Notes under the pieces: generated by a model
Told to the model about the DNA's origin: nothing
Databases searched by the model: none
Seen by the model: only the letters and a program-made list of their open reading frames with translations
DNA from: Terebella lapidaria
Taxonomy: Eukaryota > Annelida > Polychaeta > Terebellida > Terebellidae
Reading direction: 5' to 3'
DNA length: 64,000 nt
Assembly: GCA_949152475.1 (NCBI GenBank)
Contig: OX424566.1
Span: forward strand, 11,865,177 to 11,929,176
Translations under genes and position numbers: made by a program
In this document: positions 1-12,949 of the stretch, one piece after another
How the letters are laid out: each line of letters opens with the position of its first letter
Numbering within the stretch: the first letter of the stretch is position 1

Positions 1-275
1 CAATGCAATTGATTACAATTGTTCATAATTCAATACAATGCCTACTATGTGCTGTATGTAAAGAGTAACACACAAATGGTGACGTAGTTGTTACCCAACA
101 GCATGTAGTTCTTACTCACTGGTAACTAGTGAATAACGCATCTCAAGTTCACTGCGTAAAACTTCAATTATTTACCACGCTTCCTGACTAGCTTAAGAAA
201 GAGAACGGCACATATTTTGTCCTCTGTCTTTTGAGTTCCTCTTGCATGATTACACACAATTATTCAATATTGCAG

Positions 276-781
276 GTTGGGTCGAGAAAACCTATGACGA
301 ATATGGAATAGACGCGACAGAACTGAATGAAGACCAAGCCTTGGTTCCTGTCGAAAACAAAACTGATGTAAGATATTATGTGATTGAAGTGATTTAGAAA
401 GCGACATAACAGTCATTTTAAAGTATATTTGTAGAACACGGGTAATATCAAATTTACATTACATGTGTATGGTATGAATTCATTGTCGCGCTGTGTAATT
501 GTGTTGTGACACGTGTAGTTTGCATGTAATATATATGATTATATCATCAATATATATCATATGAAATTGTTCTTGTTTGTGAGATCAATTTTGACATGTT
601 GATTCTGTCATTATAGGACAAGAAAAAGAAGAAAGAGGGGCAGAATTCGGTAGTCAAAGAAGGCTCTAAGCCTGGTGCAAAAGCCACAAAATTGCGCCCA
701 CAGCAGTCTAGTGGAATGAAGAAATCCAAATCGGCCGACAGCTTGAAGCTACATGCTGTCAAACCTGGCAAAGCGAAATAA
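276..781 (+). CDS. Last two coding exons of an unrecognised gene with a lysine-rich C-terminus (5' part off-window)
   Basis: Two exons are supported, 276-367 and 617-781. The first follows a TTGCAG acceptor and ends at a GTAAGA donor. The second follows TTATAG and ends with TAA at 779-781. They join in phase to give WVEKTYDEYGIDATELNEDQ and onward, then a basic tail with DKKKKKEG, a serine-rich stretch and HAVKPGKAK at the C-terminus. A polyadenylation signal AATAAA lies at 920-925, which supports this as the gene's 3' end. The tail looks disordered. I do not recognise the family and assign no function. The upstream exons lie before position 1. Confidence 0.7.
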
Positions 782-3317
782 TTGCTTAACTGTTTTATAC
801 GTCTTTCCATGCATGGACTTTCTAGAAATGAGTAGTGATATATCATGTCTTATCTCTTTATTACATTGTTCTATTTTATTATTCATGGTCTTTGCTCAAA
901 TGTTTTCCATAATGATATTAATAAAACTTGTTGCTTGAAGTTTGGACCGAGTCATACATGTAGCTCCTACACAATTCAAAATGCAAAACCTGTCAACCAC
1001 GCATGTTCAACCCATACACTTTGCACTGAAATTCAACTCACGAAGCAATTAATTGAAGCATGTGACATTATTATTCCGCATCAATATTTTGATAATAGGC
1101 TTTTTATACCTATAGATGAGACCTGCAAAACTTCACATATATCAAACAATACACATAAGTGGTTCAACCATTATGTTTATTAGACTGAAATTTGCTGATC
1201 CATCATACAATCATCTGAATTAGTGATCCTGAATTTTTCACTAACCCTTCATCAGAACGAATAGATCATCATATTTTGTAATAAACACAAACGAGACTGC
1301 CTGTAAAAATATTTGTGAATTATATACTTTTAATGCACATTGGTATATATTTATTATTGAAAGTTGGAAATTTATCAAAACAAACATAATGTTTGCAGCA
1401 AAACTAGGTATTGTTCCAATTCAATACTCCAAGTGCACGTGTGCAGCCTGCTGCTTCAGATAGGAGCGGATTTGCGAGACACGTGCAATCAATCGATAAT
1501 TTTCGATTCGTGTGCGGTTACTAGTATGTAAGTATTCATAATCCATAAGGTATTATGTAAATCTATATTTACTGGATGAGATAGGTGTGTATATATTGCT
1601 CCACATTGTCCGCGTGCCAATGCCTAACATCAACGGTCTCAACGAGGGTCCCCTCTGCATCGTACCTGAAGTGAAAAATGAACGTCTTATATCGTCACTT
1701 CCACCTACATTGTTCTTGAAATACACGTTAAAATTGTGGGAAAGAATGCTAACCATTCCATATAAGGGTCGGTACTGCCTTCTTTCCTGATCGAAAACCC
1801 TCGGAACTTAGCAGTGGGTTCGCTCAGGATGAATTCTGGAATGAAGCAGATATTGGTGCAACTCCACAAATATTTATGAATGAAAATAACCAGGTTTCGT
1901 TTGGTGTCAGAAACATTTAGAGCAGAGCGGTGATATATAATATCAATATTCCACACGCTGGGTTGTTTCTTTATATTTCGTAGTGTATTCAGAATAATAT
2001 ATAATGATATGTTGGAAGGTTTTTAAGATGGAATATTCCATGCTGACTTTAGTGAAATAGCGTACTTTTGACCTGGCGGTACTTCCCTATGCGTCAGGGG
2101 CAGTAGACGAGTTCAGCTCGGTGGTACACCTGAAACAAGGGACACATTTATAAAAAGAATCAATACAAGATCTTGCAAAGTATCATCACACATCGTGGAT
2201 GTTATTTAGCTTGGTTGCAATACACAACTAACGGTTTGGTAGAAATATAATCATAATGTATCTAAAATGTGTCTCAGATTATATAGATATCACGGAGAAA
2301 CCCATGTCATATGGTTTATAACCATGCACGTATGAAAACTATATATGTCATACAAGTAACAGACTCACCTGAGGTTCGTTCCCAGTCGGTTGTGAGCGAT
2401 GACAACACTGCAGACAGCTGGGGGACAGCTGGTCTAAGCCGAATAGGTCCAGTTGTCCACAGGAGGTGCAGAGTAGGTTGGGAGAGTATCCCAACTCGAG
2501 ACAGTCATCATGCAGAAGTATCTCATCTGCTATGGCTAGACTCGCCTAGAGTAACAAGAAGTTAACAGTTCTAAGTAATAACAAATCTACGGTATTCTTT
2601 GGGCTGGGGTGTGAATCATTACAAACGCCATAAACATAATTAGACATAGACATAATTGACTAATGCACTGAATGAACGATGTCTCCGCAGCCTCATTGAA
2701 GTTTTTAATTCAAGAGCAGATTGAATCACACACACCACAAGGGCAAGGCCAAAACAAACACTGATTCCAACTGACATGTTATCCTAATATCATCATATTT
2801 AAAAGCCAGCTAGAATCCACAAAGATATGGAATTCACATCGAAAACTTTTGTGACACATTTAGGACCCATTATTGATTTAGGCTTGAACGTGTGAACAAT
2901 ATCAACTCGTTATCTCGAGATCTCGAAAGTCGCCATCTGTTGTTCTTATCATTGGGGAAAATAAGTTGAATTACATGTATTGAAAAAAACGTGACACGAC
3001 AAATAATGCAAAGAAGAAAAAATACTGTCTGGGGGGTCACTAAGTAATTTTAAAGTGAAAAAAAATCAAAGTTCCCATTATTAATGTTTCAGGCACGTGC
3101 CCAAACATAGTTCATCATAGGTTTATAGGTTCATCATATTTTTATACTCAATATATATAGTTAGGACAATACACGATAAAATCAAATTGTATAGTTATAG
3201 AAACGTGTGCAGTGTTCTTTCAATATATATCGCTATCTGATATAACTGATAAGGTATAGAACAGTTGTGTGATATTGAATAACGTACCAGTTCACGGAGA
3301 CCTGCCAACTGACAGCC
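782..3317. other. 3' UTR of the left-edge gene and intergenic DNA
   Basis: AATAAA at 920-925 probably ends the upstream transcript. Beyond it I see AT-rich unique-looking DNA with no exon, tRNA or repeat that I can support. The short open frames here have no splice context and no recognisable protein. Confidence 0.5.
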
Positions 3318-6300
3318 ATGGAATTGTGGGTGTTGTTGAGTATCTGTGGACTTTTGGGCTTCACGGCAGCCATACCATCGAGCAAACATGGTGAGAAATT
3401 CAAGTTCTGTATCTGATAGTCTACCCAAAGTATTATACTTCCAAATATACATGGCTATATTCAGCAGTGTACGACCAGTACATCAGGTTTATCTGAAATG
3501 CATCTTATTTTCATATCACCAAAATTAAAGGTCACTTTATACATTCATGTACACCAAATACATGTAGGTAAGACCAATACCAACATTTCACGATGATCTA
3601 GGTCAGACACAAGTTATAAACACATACGACGATATAAAGCGAAAATAACTAGTGAGCAGCATCCCATTGCACGAACTTATCTTAATAAATACAAGATTTT
3701 CGTCAACATTCCATTGCTCCGGACAGAGGGTCAGTTTGAGCCCATCATGTCGATGGACAACGGGACAGACGATGGCATGGAACGCTGGGGTTACGTGGAC
3801 GTTCGCCAGGGGGCGCACATGTTCTGGTGGCTCTACTACACGTACCACGTGGACGGCTACCTCAATAGACCCTGGATCATCTGGCTCCAGGTAATATTCT
3901 GATCTTAACACACCCTGGATCTTCTATGGTTCCAGGTAACATTGTGGCCTTCACGGAACATACCCTAGGCCTCCCAACTCTGAGCTTAACAGACCCTAAA
4001 TCATCTGATTCCGCATAACATTCTGAGCTTAACAGACCCAAGATAGTCTGACTCCACATACCATTCTGAGCTTCACAGACCCTGGATCATATGACTCCAC
4101 ATACAATCTGAGCTTAACAGACCCTGGACCATATGACTCTACATAACATCTGACCTTAACAGACCCTGGATCATCTGACTTAACATACCATTCTGAGCTT
4201 AACAGACCCTGGATCATCTGACTCCACATACCATTTTGAGCTTAACAGACCCTGGATCATCTTACCCCACATACCATTCTGAGCTTAACAGACCCTGGAT
4301 CATATGACTCCACATACAATCTGAGCTTAACAGACCCTGGATCATATGACTCTACATAACATCTGACCTTAACAGACCCTGGATCATCTGACTTAACATA
4401 CCATTCTGAGCTTAACAGACCCTGGATCATATGACTCCACATACAATCTGAGCTTAACAGACCCTGGATCATATGACTCTACATAACATCTGACCTTAAC
4501 AGACCCTGGATCATCTGACTTAACATACCATTCTGACCTTAACAGACCCTGGATCATCTGACTCCACATACCATTTTGAGCTTAACAGATCCTGGATCAT
4601 CTGACTCCACATACCATTCTGATCTTAACAGACCCTGGATAATCCGACTCCACATACCATTCTAAGCTTAACAGACCCTGGATCATCCGACTCCACATAC
4701 CATTCTAAGCTTAACAGACCCTGGATCATCCGACTCCACATACCATTCTAAGCTTAACAGATCCTGGATAATCCGACTCCACATACCATTCTAAGCTTAA
4801 CAGACCCTGGATCATCCGACTCCACATAACATCCTGACCTTAATAGACCGTGGATCATCTGACTTAACATACCATTCTGAGCTTAACAGACCCTGGATCA
4901 TCTGACTTCGTGCAACATTCTGACCTCAACACACATTAGATCATTTCGCGTAGGATAATATCCTGACGCTTCCTTATATGTTACATGTATAACATCTACC
5001 AGTGTATAAGTTCAACTCTGGTTACCAGAACATTTGACATTCTTCAATATTTCCCACATCCAGGGTGGCCCAGGTTCCTCCTCCTGTGGCTATGGTAACT
5101 TTGAACTGCTGGGACCCCTCGATCTGGACCTCGAGCCCAGGAACGAGACGTGGGTGAGTTCGAGTGTGAAAGTGAAGCCCGTAGTCTATGTCTTGTCCAT
5201 GGAATGAAGTGTAGTCGCAAGTGTAGTCACATGTTGACCTCATGTTCTATTTGTGCTAAACTCGTTAATAAAACCACTGCAATTGTGCGAGTTTTACAGG
5301 CGGTGATCATACCTGGAAAACTAAAATCGACGCGTCTGAGGTCCTGATTCAATTGAGAAGAAAGATACATATAAGGGAGCCTAATTTATGGTGTTCCCAA
5401 ATTATTCTTGACCCGTGAGTCGAAGGACAGATGCACCATGGTTGAGACAAATTTTTCAGTTTCACATCTCTTCCACAACCAGGTGAAGAGCACCACGGTG
5501 TTGTTCCTGGATCAGCCTGTGGGTACTGGGTACAGTTACGTGGACGACCCACAGTACTACACGACAGACAACCTCCAGATCGCCCTGGACATGGTCGAGT
5601 GGCTCAAGGTCTTCCTCGCTAACTACCCGGACTTCCAGGTAAGGGCTCTGTACACAGGACGAACAAGTCACAAGACCTCACTACAGTAGATTTACTACTG
5701 TACACGTAGATTTACATTAGATTTACATGGTTGGATCAAAGCTCTACACAGCAGTGTAGATCCTAAACTGGGATATCCTAGAAATATGTCTGGATCCTGT
5801 TGGAACGTGGGACGTCTCGAATTGTTAATTTTTTCATAATATGGAAGATCGAATTCACAGTTTGTAGCCTGGACATTATTAAGTGTGTTGTTCTTTCAGA
5901 CTATACCGCTTTATATATTCGGCGAATCCTATGGAGGAAAGATGGGATCAGAATTTGCATACGAACTCCAAAAGGTCCAAGAACCATATGCATTTTCAGT
6001 ACCCATGGTATCTACTAAGTAACTACGTACATTGAATTGTTAGAAATTACAAGTGAGACTGATCTGGTATGAACGTCATATCACCTCCAGGCCATCACGG
6101 CTGGTGACGTCACGGTCGACCTCAGGGGTGTTGCAAATGGCAATGCATGGCTCAGCCCTGAAGACTCCACCATGGAATGGGCTCCGCACTTGTACTATAT
6201 GGTGAGAAATGCTGGAAACCAGAATAATCCAGAATACAGTATCATACAGAATGTTCCAACACGTAGGCCTAATAGAATAAACTTGAAGAAGTATCTCTCT

Positions 6301-8550
6301 GGACATCAGGCCACGTAAAATTTATCTTGAGAACAACCACATCATAAGTCCATCATCATTTAAATCACCATTCGCCAGTCCGTCAAACCTACAATACAAA
6401 CTTCGCCGGTGAGGGAGCGGTGCTCTAGCATTGTGGTCACCCCGAGTTTCTCGACTTAGAATTGCTAAGTCACGCATTTTTGTGGGAGTGCGGCCTCTTA
6501 TTGATGTTACACTCTTTGCGAAAACCATGAGTGAAAGTATTAGCAATTCCACACACAAAGTCTCATCAAAATTCCAGTCGAACCTTGACGATACCGGCTA
6601 CACGGAGGTTCTGGACGCGGCGTCGCTCTGTCAGGAGGCGATCCACAACGAGCAGTGGGAACTGGCCACGAGCCGCTGGGGCATGACACAGGGGGTTCTC
6701 CTCGGGCACAGCAATAGTATTGACTTCTACAACATCCTCAAATACACGGGACAGCCGGGCGTCACGAGAGCCGAGGCTCTACCCGAGCACAGGCGCGGCA
6801 AACCGCTCAACATCGACCGTGAGTCCGTTGTATCAGGCTATACTGTATCTCTTCTAAATTCTGGTCTTATGTAGTCACAATGTATCGATAGTGAGCTTGA
6901 AAAGATCGGGTTGGGATTTCAGCGACGAAATAATATTGTTTCATTTGGTAATACAGACAAGCATATGCCTTTGTAAACTCAAATAGCTTACTCTTGTACA
7001 TGTACACATGTATGTCCGTGTAGATTCATAAACTTCAATGCCAGTAAGAACACTTACGTGTACACTCAATAGTATCTTGATGTGTTGTTGACAGCGGTGA
7101 TCTACAGTGTTGTTCTGGCGCCCTTTGAACAACAGAGTCTCTTCGATCTGATGAACGGAGAGATAAGGGAGAAGCTGATGATCATTCCGCCTAACGTAAC
7201 TTGGGATGGTCAGTTATATATACACAGTGTAAACAAGTGTAAATCAATGCTACTCTTCCATTGACAGTAACATAGGCGTAATGAGTAATATAGACGGACT
7301 TGCAAAATGATAAGATTAAAATTCAAAGTAATATCAACCATGACGCTCAGGGGCTCCGTACGAAATAATATTATTTGGATAGTTTCCATAATGTCCCATA
7401 AGGGCTCCGTAGACAACATTATGTTGAGAAGACAATCAGAGATTGCAGTCCCTCGCCCATATTTGAATAAATCCTGGCACGATGTCATATTTATGATAGT
7501 ATTCGAACTGCGTGATTACTTACTTATTCCGAACTTTCATTCAAATGTTTGCTAGCTGCAGTAAATCATGACCGTGAACACAATACAATTAAATCGCTGT
7601 ATTCCACAAATTGCCTGAAAGGACTCTTCAATATTTCACAGGTCAGAGCAATGATGTATTTGATTATCTGGAAGGAGATTTTATGAAACCAGTGATTGAC
7701 GTTTGTGAGTATAAAATAAAATATCAGCGTTTCACGTGAAAACAAACATTTTTGGATGACTTGTACTTCATATTAGCGCCTTCTTTAATTATGCTATGAA
7801 TATTTCCATCACAGTGGACCTGCTGCTGAATGAAACGGACTTGGAAGTTATCATCTATCAAGGGTCTCTGGATTTGATTTGCCTAACAAAAGGTAACAAA
7901 GTTTCAACTTCACCAATCCAACTAGCATGAATTGAGACCAGTTTGAACTATTAATTAATCTGGCAATATAAAAGTGGTAGAGATGAACAAACGTAATTTG
8001 TCTTTAAGTATTCCTAAATATAGGTGTGTAATTGAATATACTTTTTTGAAAGGTGATTACCGGTACAAGTAATTTGGGGATTTTATGTTTATGGATACCT
8101 TAACCTTGCAGGTGCCATGAATATTGTGAACAAGATGACATGGCCGGGGATACCTGCCTACCAGGCTGTTGACAAATATGATCTGAACGATCCGGATTTC
8201 ACGGAATATGGCCAGACAGAGCTCTTTGTGAAACCGTACCAAAACTTCAAATTCTACTGGGTCATCAATGCTGGTCACATGGTGCGCTTATGCATGACTT
8301 TATTTATGTTTAGGCCTACTGTATGTTAAAGTAAACGAATCTGTTGTTTGCTTGCACAAGTTCTGACTGAAACAGCTATTAAGAAAAAAAAAACGTTCAT
8401 TCACAGTTTCTTGTGCTGTTGAAAGTTTAAATATCAATTGGAATCTTAAAATTTTAGTGAAATTCGTCATTTTCCATACAGGTTCCCAAAGATTACCCGA
8501 CCGCAGCCCGCCGTATGCTGGAGAGAATTGTGTTTGACGTTGATCGATAA
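3318..8550 (+). CDS. SCPEP1: Retinoid-inducible serine carboxypeptidase-like (peptidase S10), 12 exons, 467 aa
   Basis: Coding exons are 3318-3390, 3727-3890, 5064-5153, 5483-5638, 5900-5974, 6091-6201, 6578-6818, 7095-7208, 7642-7704, 7815-7892, 8112-8281 and 8482-8550. All joins keep frame. The 467 residues compare with about 452 in human SCPEP1. Residues 1-18 form a signal peptide (MELWVLLSICGLLGFTAA). Family motifs follow in order: HMFWWLYYTY, IIWLQ-GGPGSSS (oxyanion region), FLDQPVGTGYSYV, GESYGGK with nucleophile Ser171, LICLTK preceded by the probable catalytic Asp382, and INAGHM with catalytic His444. The triad is complete, so an active secreted or lysosomal serine exopeptidase is likely. 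AATAAA at 8575-8580 fits the 3' end. One donor is weak: exon 5 ends AAG/GTCCAA. The intron after exon 2 carries a large minisatellite. Confidence 0.93.
3861..4969 (+). repeat. 43-bp minisatellite seeded by the exon 2/intron 2 junction of SCPEP1
   Basis: About 25 tandem units of 42-45 bp with core ACAGACCCTGGATCATCTGA. The first unit, 3861-3903, is the last 30 bases of exon 2 plus the first 13 bases of the intron, including the 5' splice site. The second unit keeps a donor-like CCAGGTAAC at 3932-3940. In later units the site has become CCACATAAC or CCACATACC. From 4071 a three-unit block of about 127 bp is itself repeated, with starts near 4071, 4284 and 4411. Confidence 0.92.
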
Positions 8551-9048
8551 ATATTAATGCTGTTTTAAATTGGGAATAAAATGATTTCAACCACTTCCAA
8601 TAGATAACTTGATTACGGTATACAGGTTTGATTTCTGTTCTGATAAAGTAGACTCATATGTGTGATTCCATCATGTAAAGATTCACTGCCCAAAACATGT
8701 AACACTCATTGATTTATTGATTTTCCATTTTAACATTTATCATTCAGAGAACTTATGATGATTATGAGAGGATTTAGTATAAAACATTCACACATTTCAC
8801 ATGTTTCAGCGTGCACAAATAAACATTGTAGACATAATATCAGCAACAAGTAATCCCAGTACATGTATGTAGTACAAAATCTGACTACAATTCAGTCAGT
8901 TTTAATAACTTTGATGAAAGCAAAACAACTGTTATGCACTCGATCTTGAATAAAATATCAAAACATATGGTTAATTGAACTTAATTCACAAGCTATATCA
9001 TGATTCTGTCTTTGATATGTAGTAAAAAATGAATGGTGGAAGGACTGA
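8551..9048. other. SCPEP1 3' end and intergenic spacer
   Basis: Contains the SCPEP1 polyadenylation signal at 8575-8580. On the reverse strand AATAAA (plus TTTATT, 8713-8718) could serve ZDHHC24, but it is more than 1.2 kb from that stop codon. Nothing else is seen. Confidence 0.4.
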
Positions 9049-9720
9049 AAAAAATTAGCCCAAGGGCTGAGAAAGGCTACCGGACACTTTATATTTTAGA
9101 TATTAGCCTTTTGTCATATGACCTTGTACGATCATTGGTCAATTCAAGGTCACGAAAATATTCAGCATTTATCATTTCTAGTATGTCCACAATTGATTCC
9201 TTATCTGTAAAGTCAATAAAATGTGAGATATTAGCCATTTTTTTATGTGACCTTGAAAACGAGGTCAAAGGTCAAGTTCAAGGTCATGAGAATATTCAGC
9301 ATACTAAAGTATATGATTTCCAATATGTTCGCAATTGTTTCCTAAGCTGTAAAGTCGATGATAAGCGAGATATTAGCCATTTTGTTCTCTGACCTTGAAA
9401 ATGAGGTCAAATGTCAAGTTCAAGGTCATGAGAATTTTCAGCATATATCATTTCCTATATGTCCACAACTGATTCCTAGGGTGTTAAGTTAATATTAAAA
9501 GCTATTAGCCAAAGGTCAAATTCAAGTTCATGAGAATATAAAGCATATATCATTTTCAATATGTTCAAAAATTAATTCCTAGGCTGTAAAGTTGATATTA
9601 AGTGAGATATTACCTCTGACCTTGAAAATGAGATCAAAGGTCAAGTTCAAGGTCAAGAGAATATTCAGCATATATCAGATCCTATATTCCTCCAAAAACT
9701 TCAAGGATAAAAATGTAGAC
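9049..9720 (-). repeat. R1 dispersed element, copy 1 (truncated, reverse orientation)
   Basis: Begins with the reverse complement of the R1 3' end: TTAGCCCAAGGGCT, then GGCTACCGGACA. About five units of roughly 110-130 bp follow, each carrying TTCAAGGTCA and AGGTCA-type repeats. A perfect AGGTCAAAGGTCA lies at 9262-9274. The hairpin-bearing 5' end of the family is missing. Confidence 0.75.
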
Positions 9721-9945
9721 AGGTTTAACAGTGTTAAATTGTTCATATTTGACTCTGGACACTTTGCTCCATTATAAACTATACACTTTGAACAGAGATC
9801 CAACATGCAAATAAGAGATTCAACATGACAAAATGTTTGTAACATTCATGAGCACAAAACGAATATCAAACTTGAATAACAACAACATTTACAACATCCA
9901 TTCATACATACGCTACTGAGTACTCATACAAACTGAATACAAAAA

Positions 9946-10791
9946 CTACATGTCTTTGACGTTTAGGTAACGTGCAGTGGGAAAGTTTATTCCATTGCCT
10001 TCGAGTGGCGAAGGAACCCAAGGCCCAAGCCATGTCATGTACCAATGGTTGCCCAAAGTGTCCACGACGTTCTGTTTCCAGCCTCTATCCCAGTCCTTGA
10101 TCCTATTTGCTTTCTCGAAAGTGGTCTGTCCTTTCAATAAGTTCAAGAGATGGAAGCCAAACAGGCCTCCGGATAGGAGGAAACCGAATATACAGAGGGC
10201 CGACACGAACGCAACTAGGAAAGAATAGGTTTCCGTTAGACCTATCATCCAGGCAAAAAGCGGCATAATCATCGTAAAAAGTGAACGTAAACTAAAACCG
10301 TGCAGCATTTCCAAAGTGTAATCCATGTTTAGTATGTTACAGTAAAACGTCGCGACGGTTGTCAGGAACATCAGCGACATAAAGAACCGATGGTTGGCGA
10401 ATCCGATACACTGTCCGGCGAATACGCAGTGGTGGTCTCGTCGCAAGATACAAATATTACACGACCAGCAGTGATATGATCGAGGCGGCGCGTTGGCTTC
10501 ACATGTGCTGCAGAATCGCCATCCGGGTTTCAAAATTGACGGCATGATAATGCCGTCTCGATTCGTGCGCGTGTCTTTCAAGATGATGTACACGTAGGAC
10601 ACCATGATGTTGATGTAGAGATACAACCCTAAACACACGTGGAACCAGTACGTCCCAGGATTGTTGGCGTCGATATACGGCAAAATCACGAGCAACTCGA
10701 AGAATCCAACAATGTGAACGGACAGCATGAAGAAGACCAGAGCGAACCAGTCAGTGAGTTCTTTAGGAATGTATCGTCTGGATGTAGCCAT
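9946..10791 (-). CDS. ZDHHC24: DHHC-type palmitoyltransferase, ZDHHC24-like, 281 aa, single coding exon
   Basis: S-acyltransferase that moves palmitate from acyl-CoA to cysteines of target proteins; integral membrane protein, probably of Golgi or ER. Membrane segments lie near residues 14-38 and 48-72. The cysteine-rich domain near residues 90-135 has CSTCEANAPPRSYHCWSC and the catalytic RRDHHC with IGFANHRFF. Further membrane segments lie near 136-160 and 165-220. The family TTxE motif is present as GQTTFE. The C-terminal WLGPWVPSPLEGNGINFPT resembles the ZDHHC24 tail, which is why I choose that subfamily. The coding region has no intron, unlike its neighbours. A CATTTCAG acceptor just upstream on the minus strand (10810-10817) suggests an intron in the 5' UTR, so this need not be a retrocopy. 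No close polyadenylation signal is evident. Confidence 0.92.
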   Translation of the reverse strand: MATSRRYIPKELTDWFALVFFMLSVHIVGFFELLVILPYIDANNPGTYWFHVCLGLYLYINIMVSYVYIILKDTRTNRDGIIMPSILKPGWRFCSTCEANAPPRSYHCWSCNICILRRDHHCVFAGQCIGFANHRFFMSLMFLTTVATFYCNILNMDYTLEMLHGFSLRSLFTMIMPLFAWMIGLTETYSFLVAFVSALCIFGFLLSGGLFGFHLLNLLKGQTTFEKANRIKDWDRGWKQNVVDTLGNHWYMTWLGPWVPSPLEGNGINFPTARYLNVKDM

Positions 10792-10912
10792 GGTCGCTCC
10801 TTGCTATATCTGAAATGAGACAGAAAGTGAAGTATTGATTTGAGTTTTTTTTTTTAATAAATACTTGCACCAAAGACTGCACAAGACACCAAGAACAGTA
10901 TATGTGTGTATA

Positions 10913-11250
10913 TACTGTAAACATACTAACTTTTGCAGTGGATTTATTTTGCGGATTATGCGGTAATATCAAAACCGCAAAATTGAATCCACCACAAAAT
11001 TTCGTCCATACGGGAGAACGAAGTTCTTGTCTGCAGCCAATACTGATCAATGCAATTAAGTTGTCATGAATACATATCAGTGGAATTACGTTTTGATTGT
11101 TTGGAGACAGCACATGGTATTCGTTACTACCCCGTAGTAGCTGTGTGATTTTCTCCCCAAGGTAAAACTGCAAAATTAAATCCACCCCAAAACATCTGAG
11201 AAACAAAACCGCGAAATAAATACCCGCAAAATTGAGTACATTTACAGAAC
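10913..11250. mobile_element. MITE with TACTGTAAA ends and GCAAAAT/CCGCAAA subterminal motifs
   Basis: The left end reads TACTGTAAACATACTAA and then TTTTGC. The right end reads GCAAAATTGAGTACATTTACAG, shown in part, which is its imperfect inverse. Internal GCGG/CCGC-AAAT motifs alternate in both orientations. It has no coding capacity. The same architecture recurs at 31256-31465 with GGCGG in place of TGCGG. Confidence 0.65.
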
Positions 11251-12210
11251 TGTGTACTTGTAAGTTGGATAACATGGTAAGGTATCCCGAGATATATTTC
11301 TTTTGTTCAATATAACCAGTTTGCAATCTGATGCATGGTAACAAACCTACATACATGTACATATGATGTAGTAGACAGTATTACATGGTGAATGCCTATA
11401 TTCTACCTTAGAATACTTACAGATAAGCAATTGAACAATCTAGTAAAATTACTCCCAGCTATCCCGACATGCATCAAGGTAACACCACCAAGCATCTGCT
11501 ACCATGAGTGTGATACAGGTATTTCCAAAATGAGGGTACTAGTCTCCACTTAATTAATTCATCATGCACTCTACAACACAGCCTTTGTAGCACATTACTA
11601 TGATACTAATGGGGGCAAATAGGAATTGCATACCAACCCAATCCTTGCCAATATTTGAGAGTAAGCCCCCTTCCCTTTCACCCCTTTCCCCACCCCATAT
11701 AGAATGTGTGAGAGAGAGGGTGGGGTCCAGCAATACCTGTTCAGGTGTTCAATGGGATGGAAAGGGGGGAGGGCAGAGGGGTATTTTTGCATGAAGCTGG
11801 GTACTTTGTCCATGAATGGCAGTGTCAGTCACCGTTACCGAGCAAAACAATATGTGAGGTTCTATAGACTCAGACCAGTTGGTTAATATTACAATAGATA
11901 ATGGTGATACACAAGTAATGTTTACCCGATTTATTGGTATAGGAGATTAGTTTTGATCAATATTATGGCTGATTTAACCAAATGTAAATGAACACCCCCC
12001 CCCCCCTCTCCCACCTACACCATAATTACAGAGAGAATTCTGATACATGACTGATACATTTTATGTCTGTAACCTAGCAACAGTGCATGTTCTATTTGGC
12101 AGTTCATATGAAAATCAGTGTGTAATGAACATGATGAAAGCAGGACCCAATATTGGTGGAACATGAGTAAGTGCCCCAATAACACACACAAACACACACA
12201 CGAACACAGG

Positions 12211-12392
12211 TACAGTGGATCCTGTGTTAAAGACCACTTGGTTTGAGAGACCACCCTGTGTTTTAAGACCACTCCACTTGGTCCCAAGTGGCTTTTTATC
12301 ATGTAAACGAACCTGTCATGAGAGACCACCTGTCATTTAAGACCACCTTTTTGGGGTCCCTTGGTTGGTCTTAAAACACAGGATCCACTGTA
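12211..12392. mobile_element. 182-bp MITE, TA target duplication, CAGTGGATCC ends
   Basis: Near-perfect terminal inverted repeats of about 25 bp start TACAGTGGATCCTGTGTTA and end ACACAGGATCCACTGTA. TA at both ends suits Tc1/mariner-type insertion. The interior repeats GAGACCACC and AAGACCAC. It has no open frame. It is related in its ends to 45702-45882. Confidence 0.82.
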
Positions 12393-12949
12393 TTCCCAAA
12401 TAAGGACCCATACATCAACTAGACCATCTTCGGTTGATAATGATCGCATGAACGTATCCACTCAAAATACATCATACAGATGAAATCTCTTCACTATCAA
12501 GCCAGCGACTCTCACCAGATGTCAATGATAACTGTTTGAAAACATTTACCACGGTAGTATACATTTTCTGTTCTGCACATTATGCAGTGGTACTATTCTT
12601 AAAATAGAAACAAATCAAATACCGAATGAGCATTGGTGAGTGATTCAAGATACTAGTAAAACATCACCTTATTACTTCTCACCAAATACAAATAATTAGA
12701 TTTAAGTATAAATCCTTTCTAAATCCCCACCATTACCGATAAATGATGATCTCAAAGTCTGAATCAGACTGTCTGATCATGCTGATACATGTATACACTA
12801 AGCACCAAAAGTTTAGGTTCAACATGTGAGCGACATCAAGACTCAGGTGTGGGCGGCTCACAGTCTAGGTCTGAACCCCATCTAAATTCCATTTCACAAC
12901 TTGGTCGGATGGTGCGACAGAGGCCTCTAGACACCCTGGCAGCACTTGA

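Noticed and set aside
3195-3911. Reverse-strand open frames over SCPEP1 exons 1 and 2
   Set aside because: Antisense to well-supported exons, with no motif of their own.
3861-4969. CRISPR-like regular repeat array
   Set aside because: Units are contiguous without unique spacers and lie in an intron of an animal gene.
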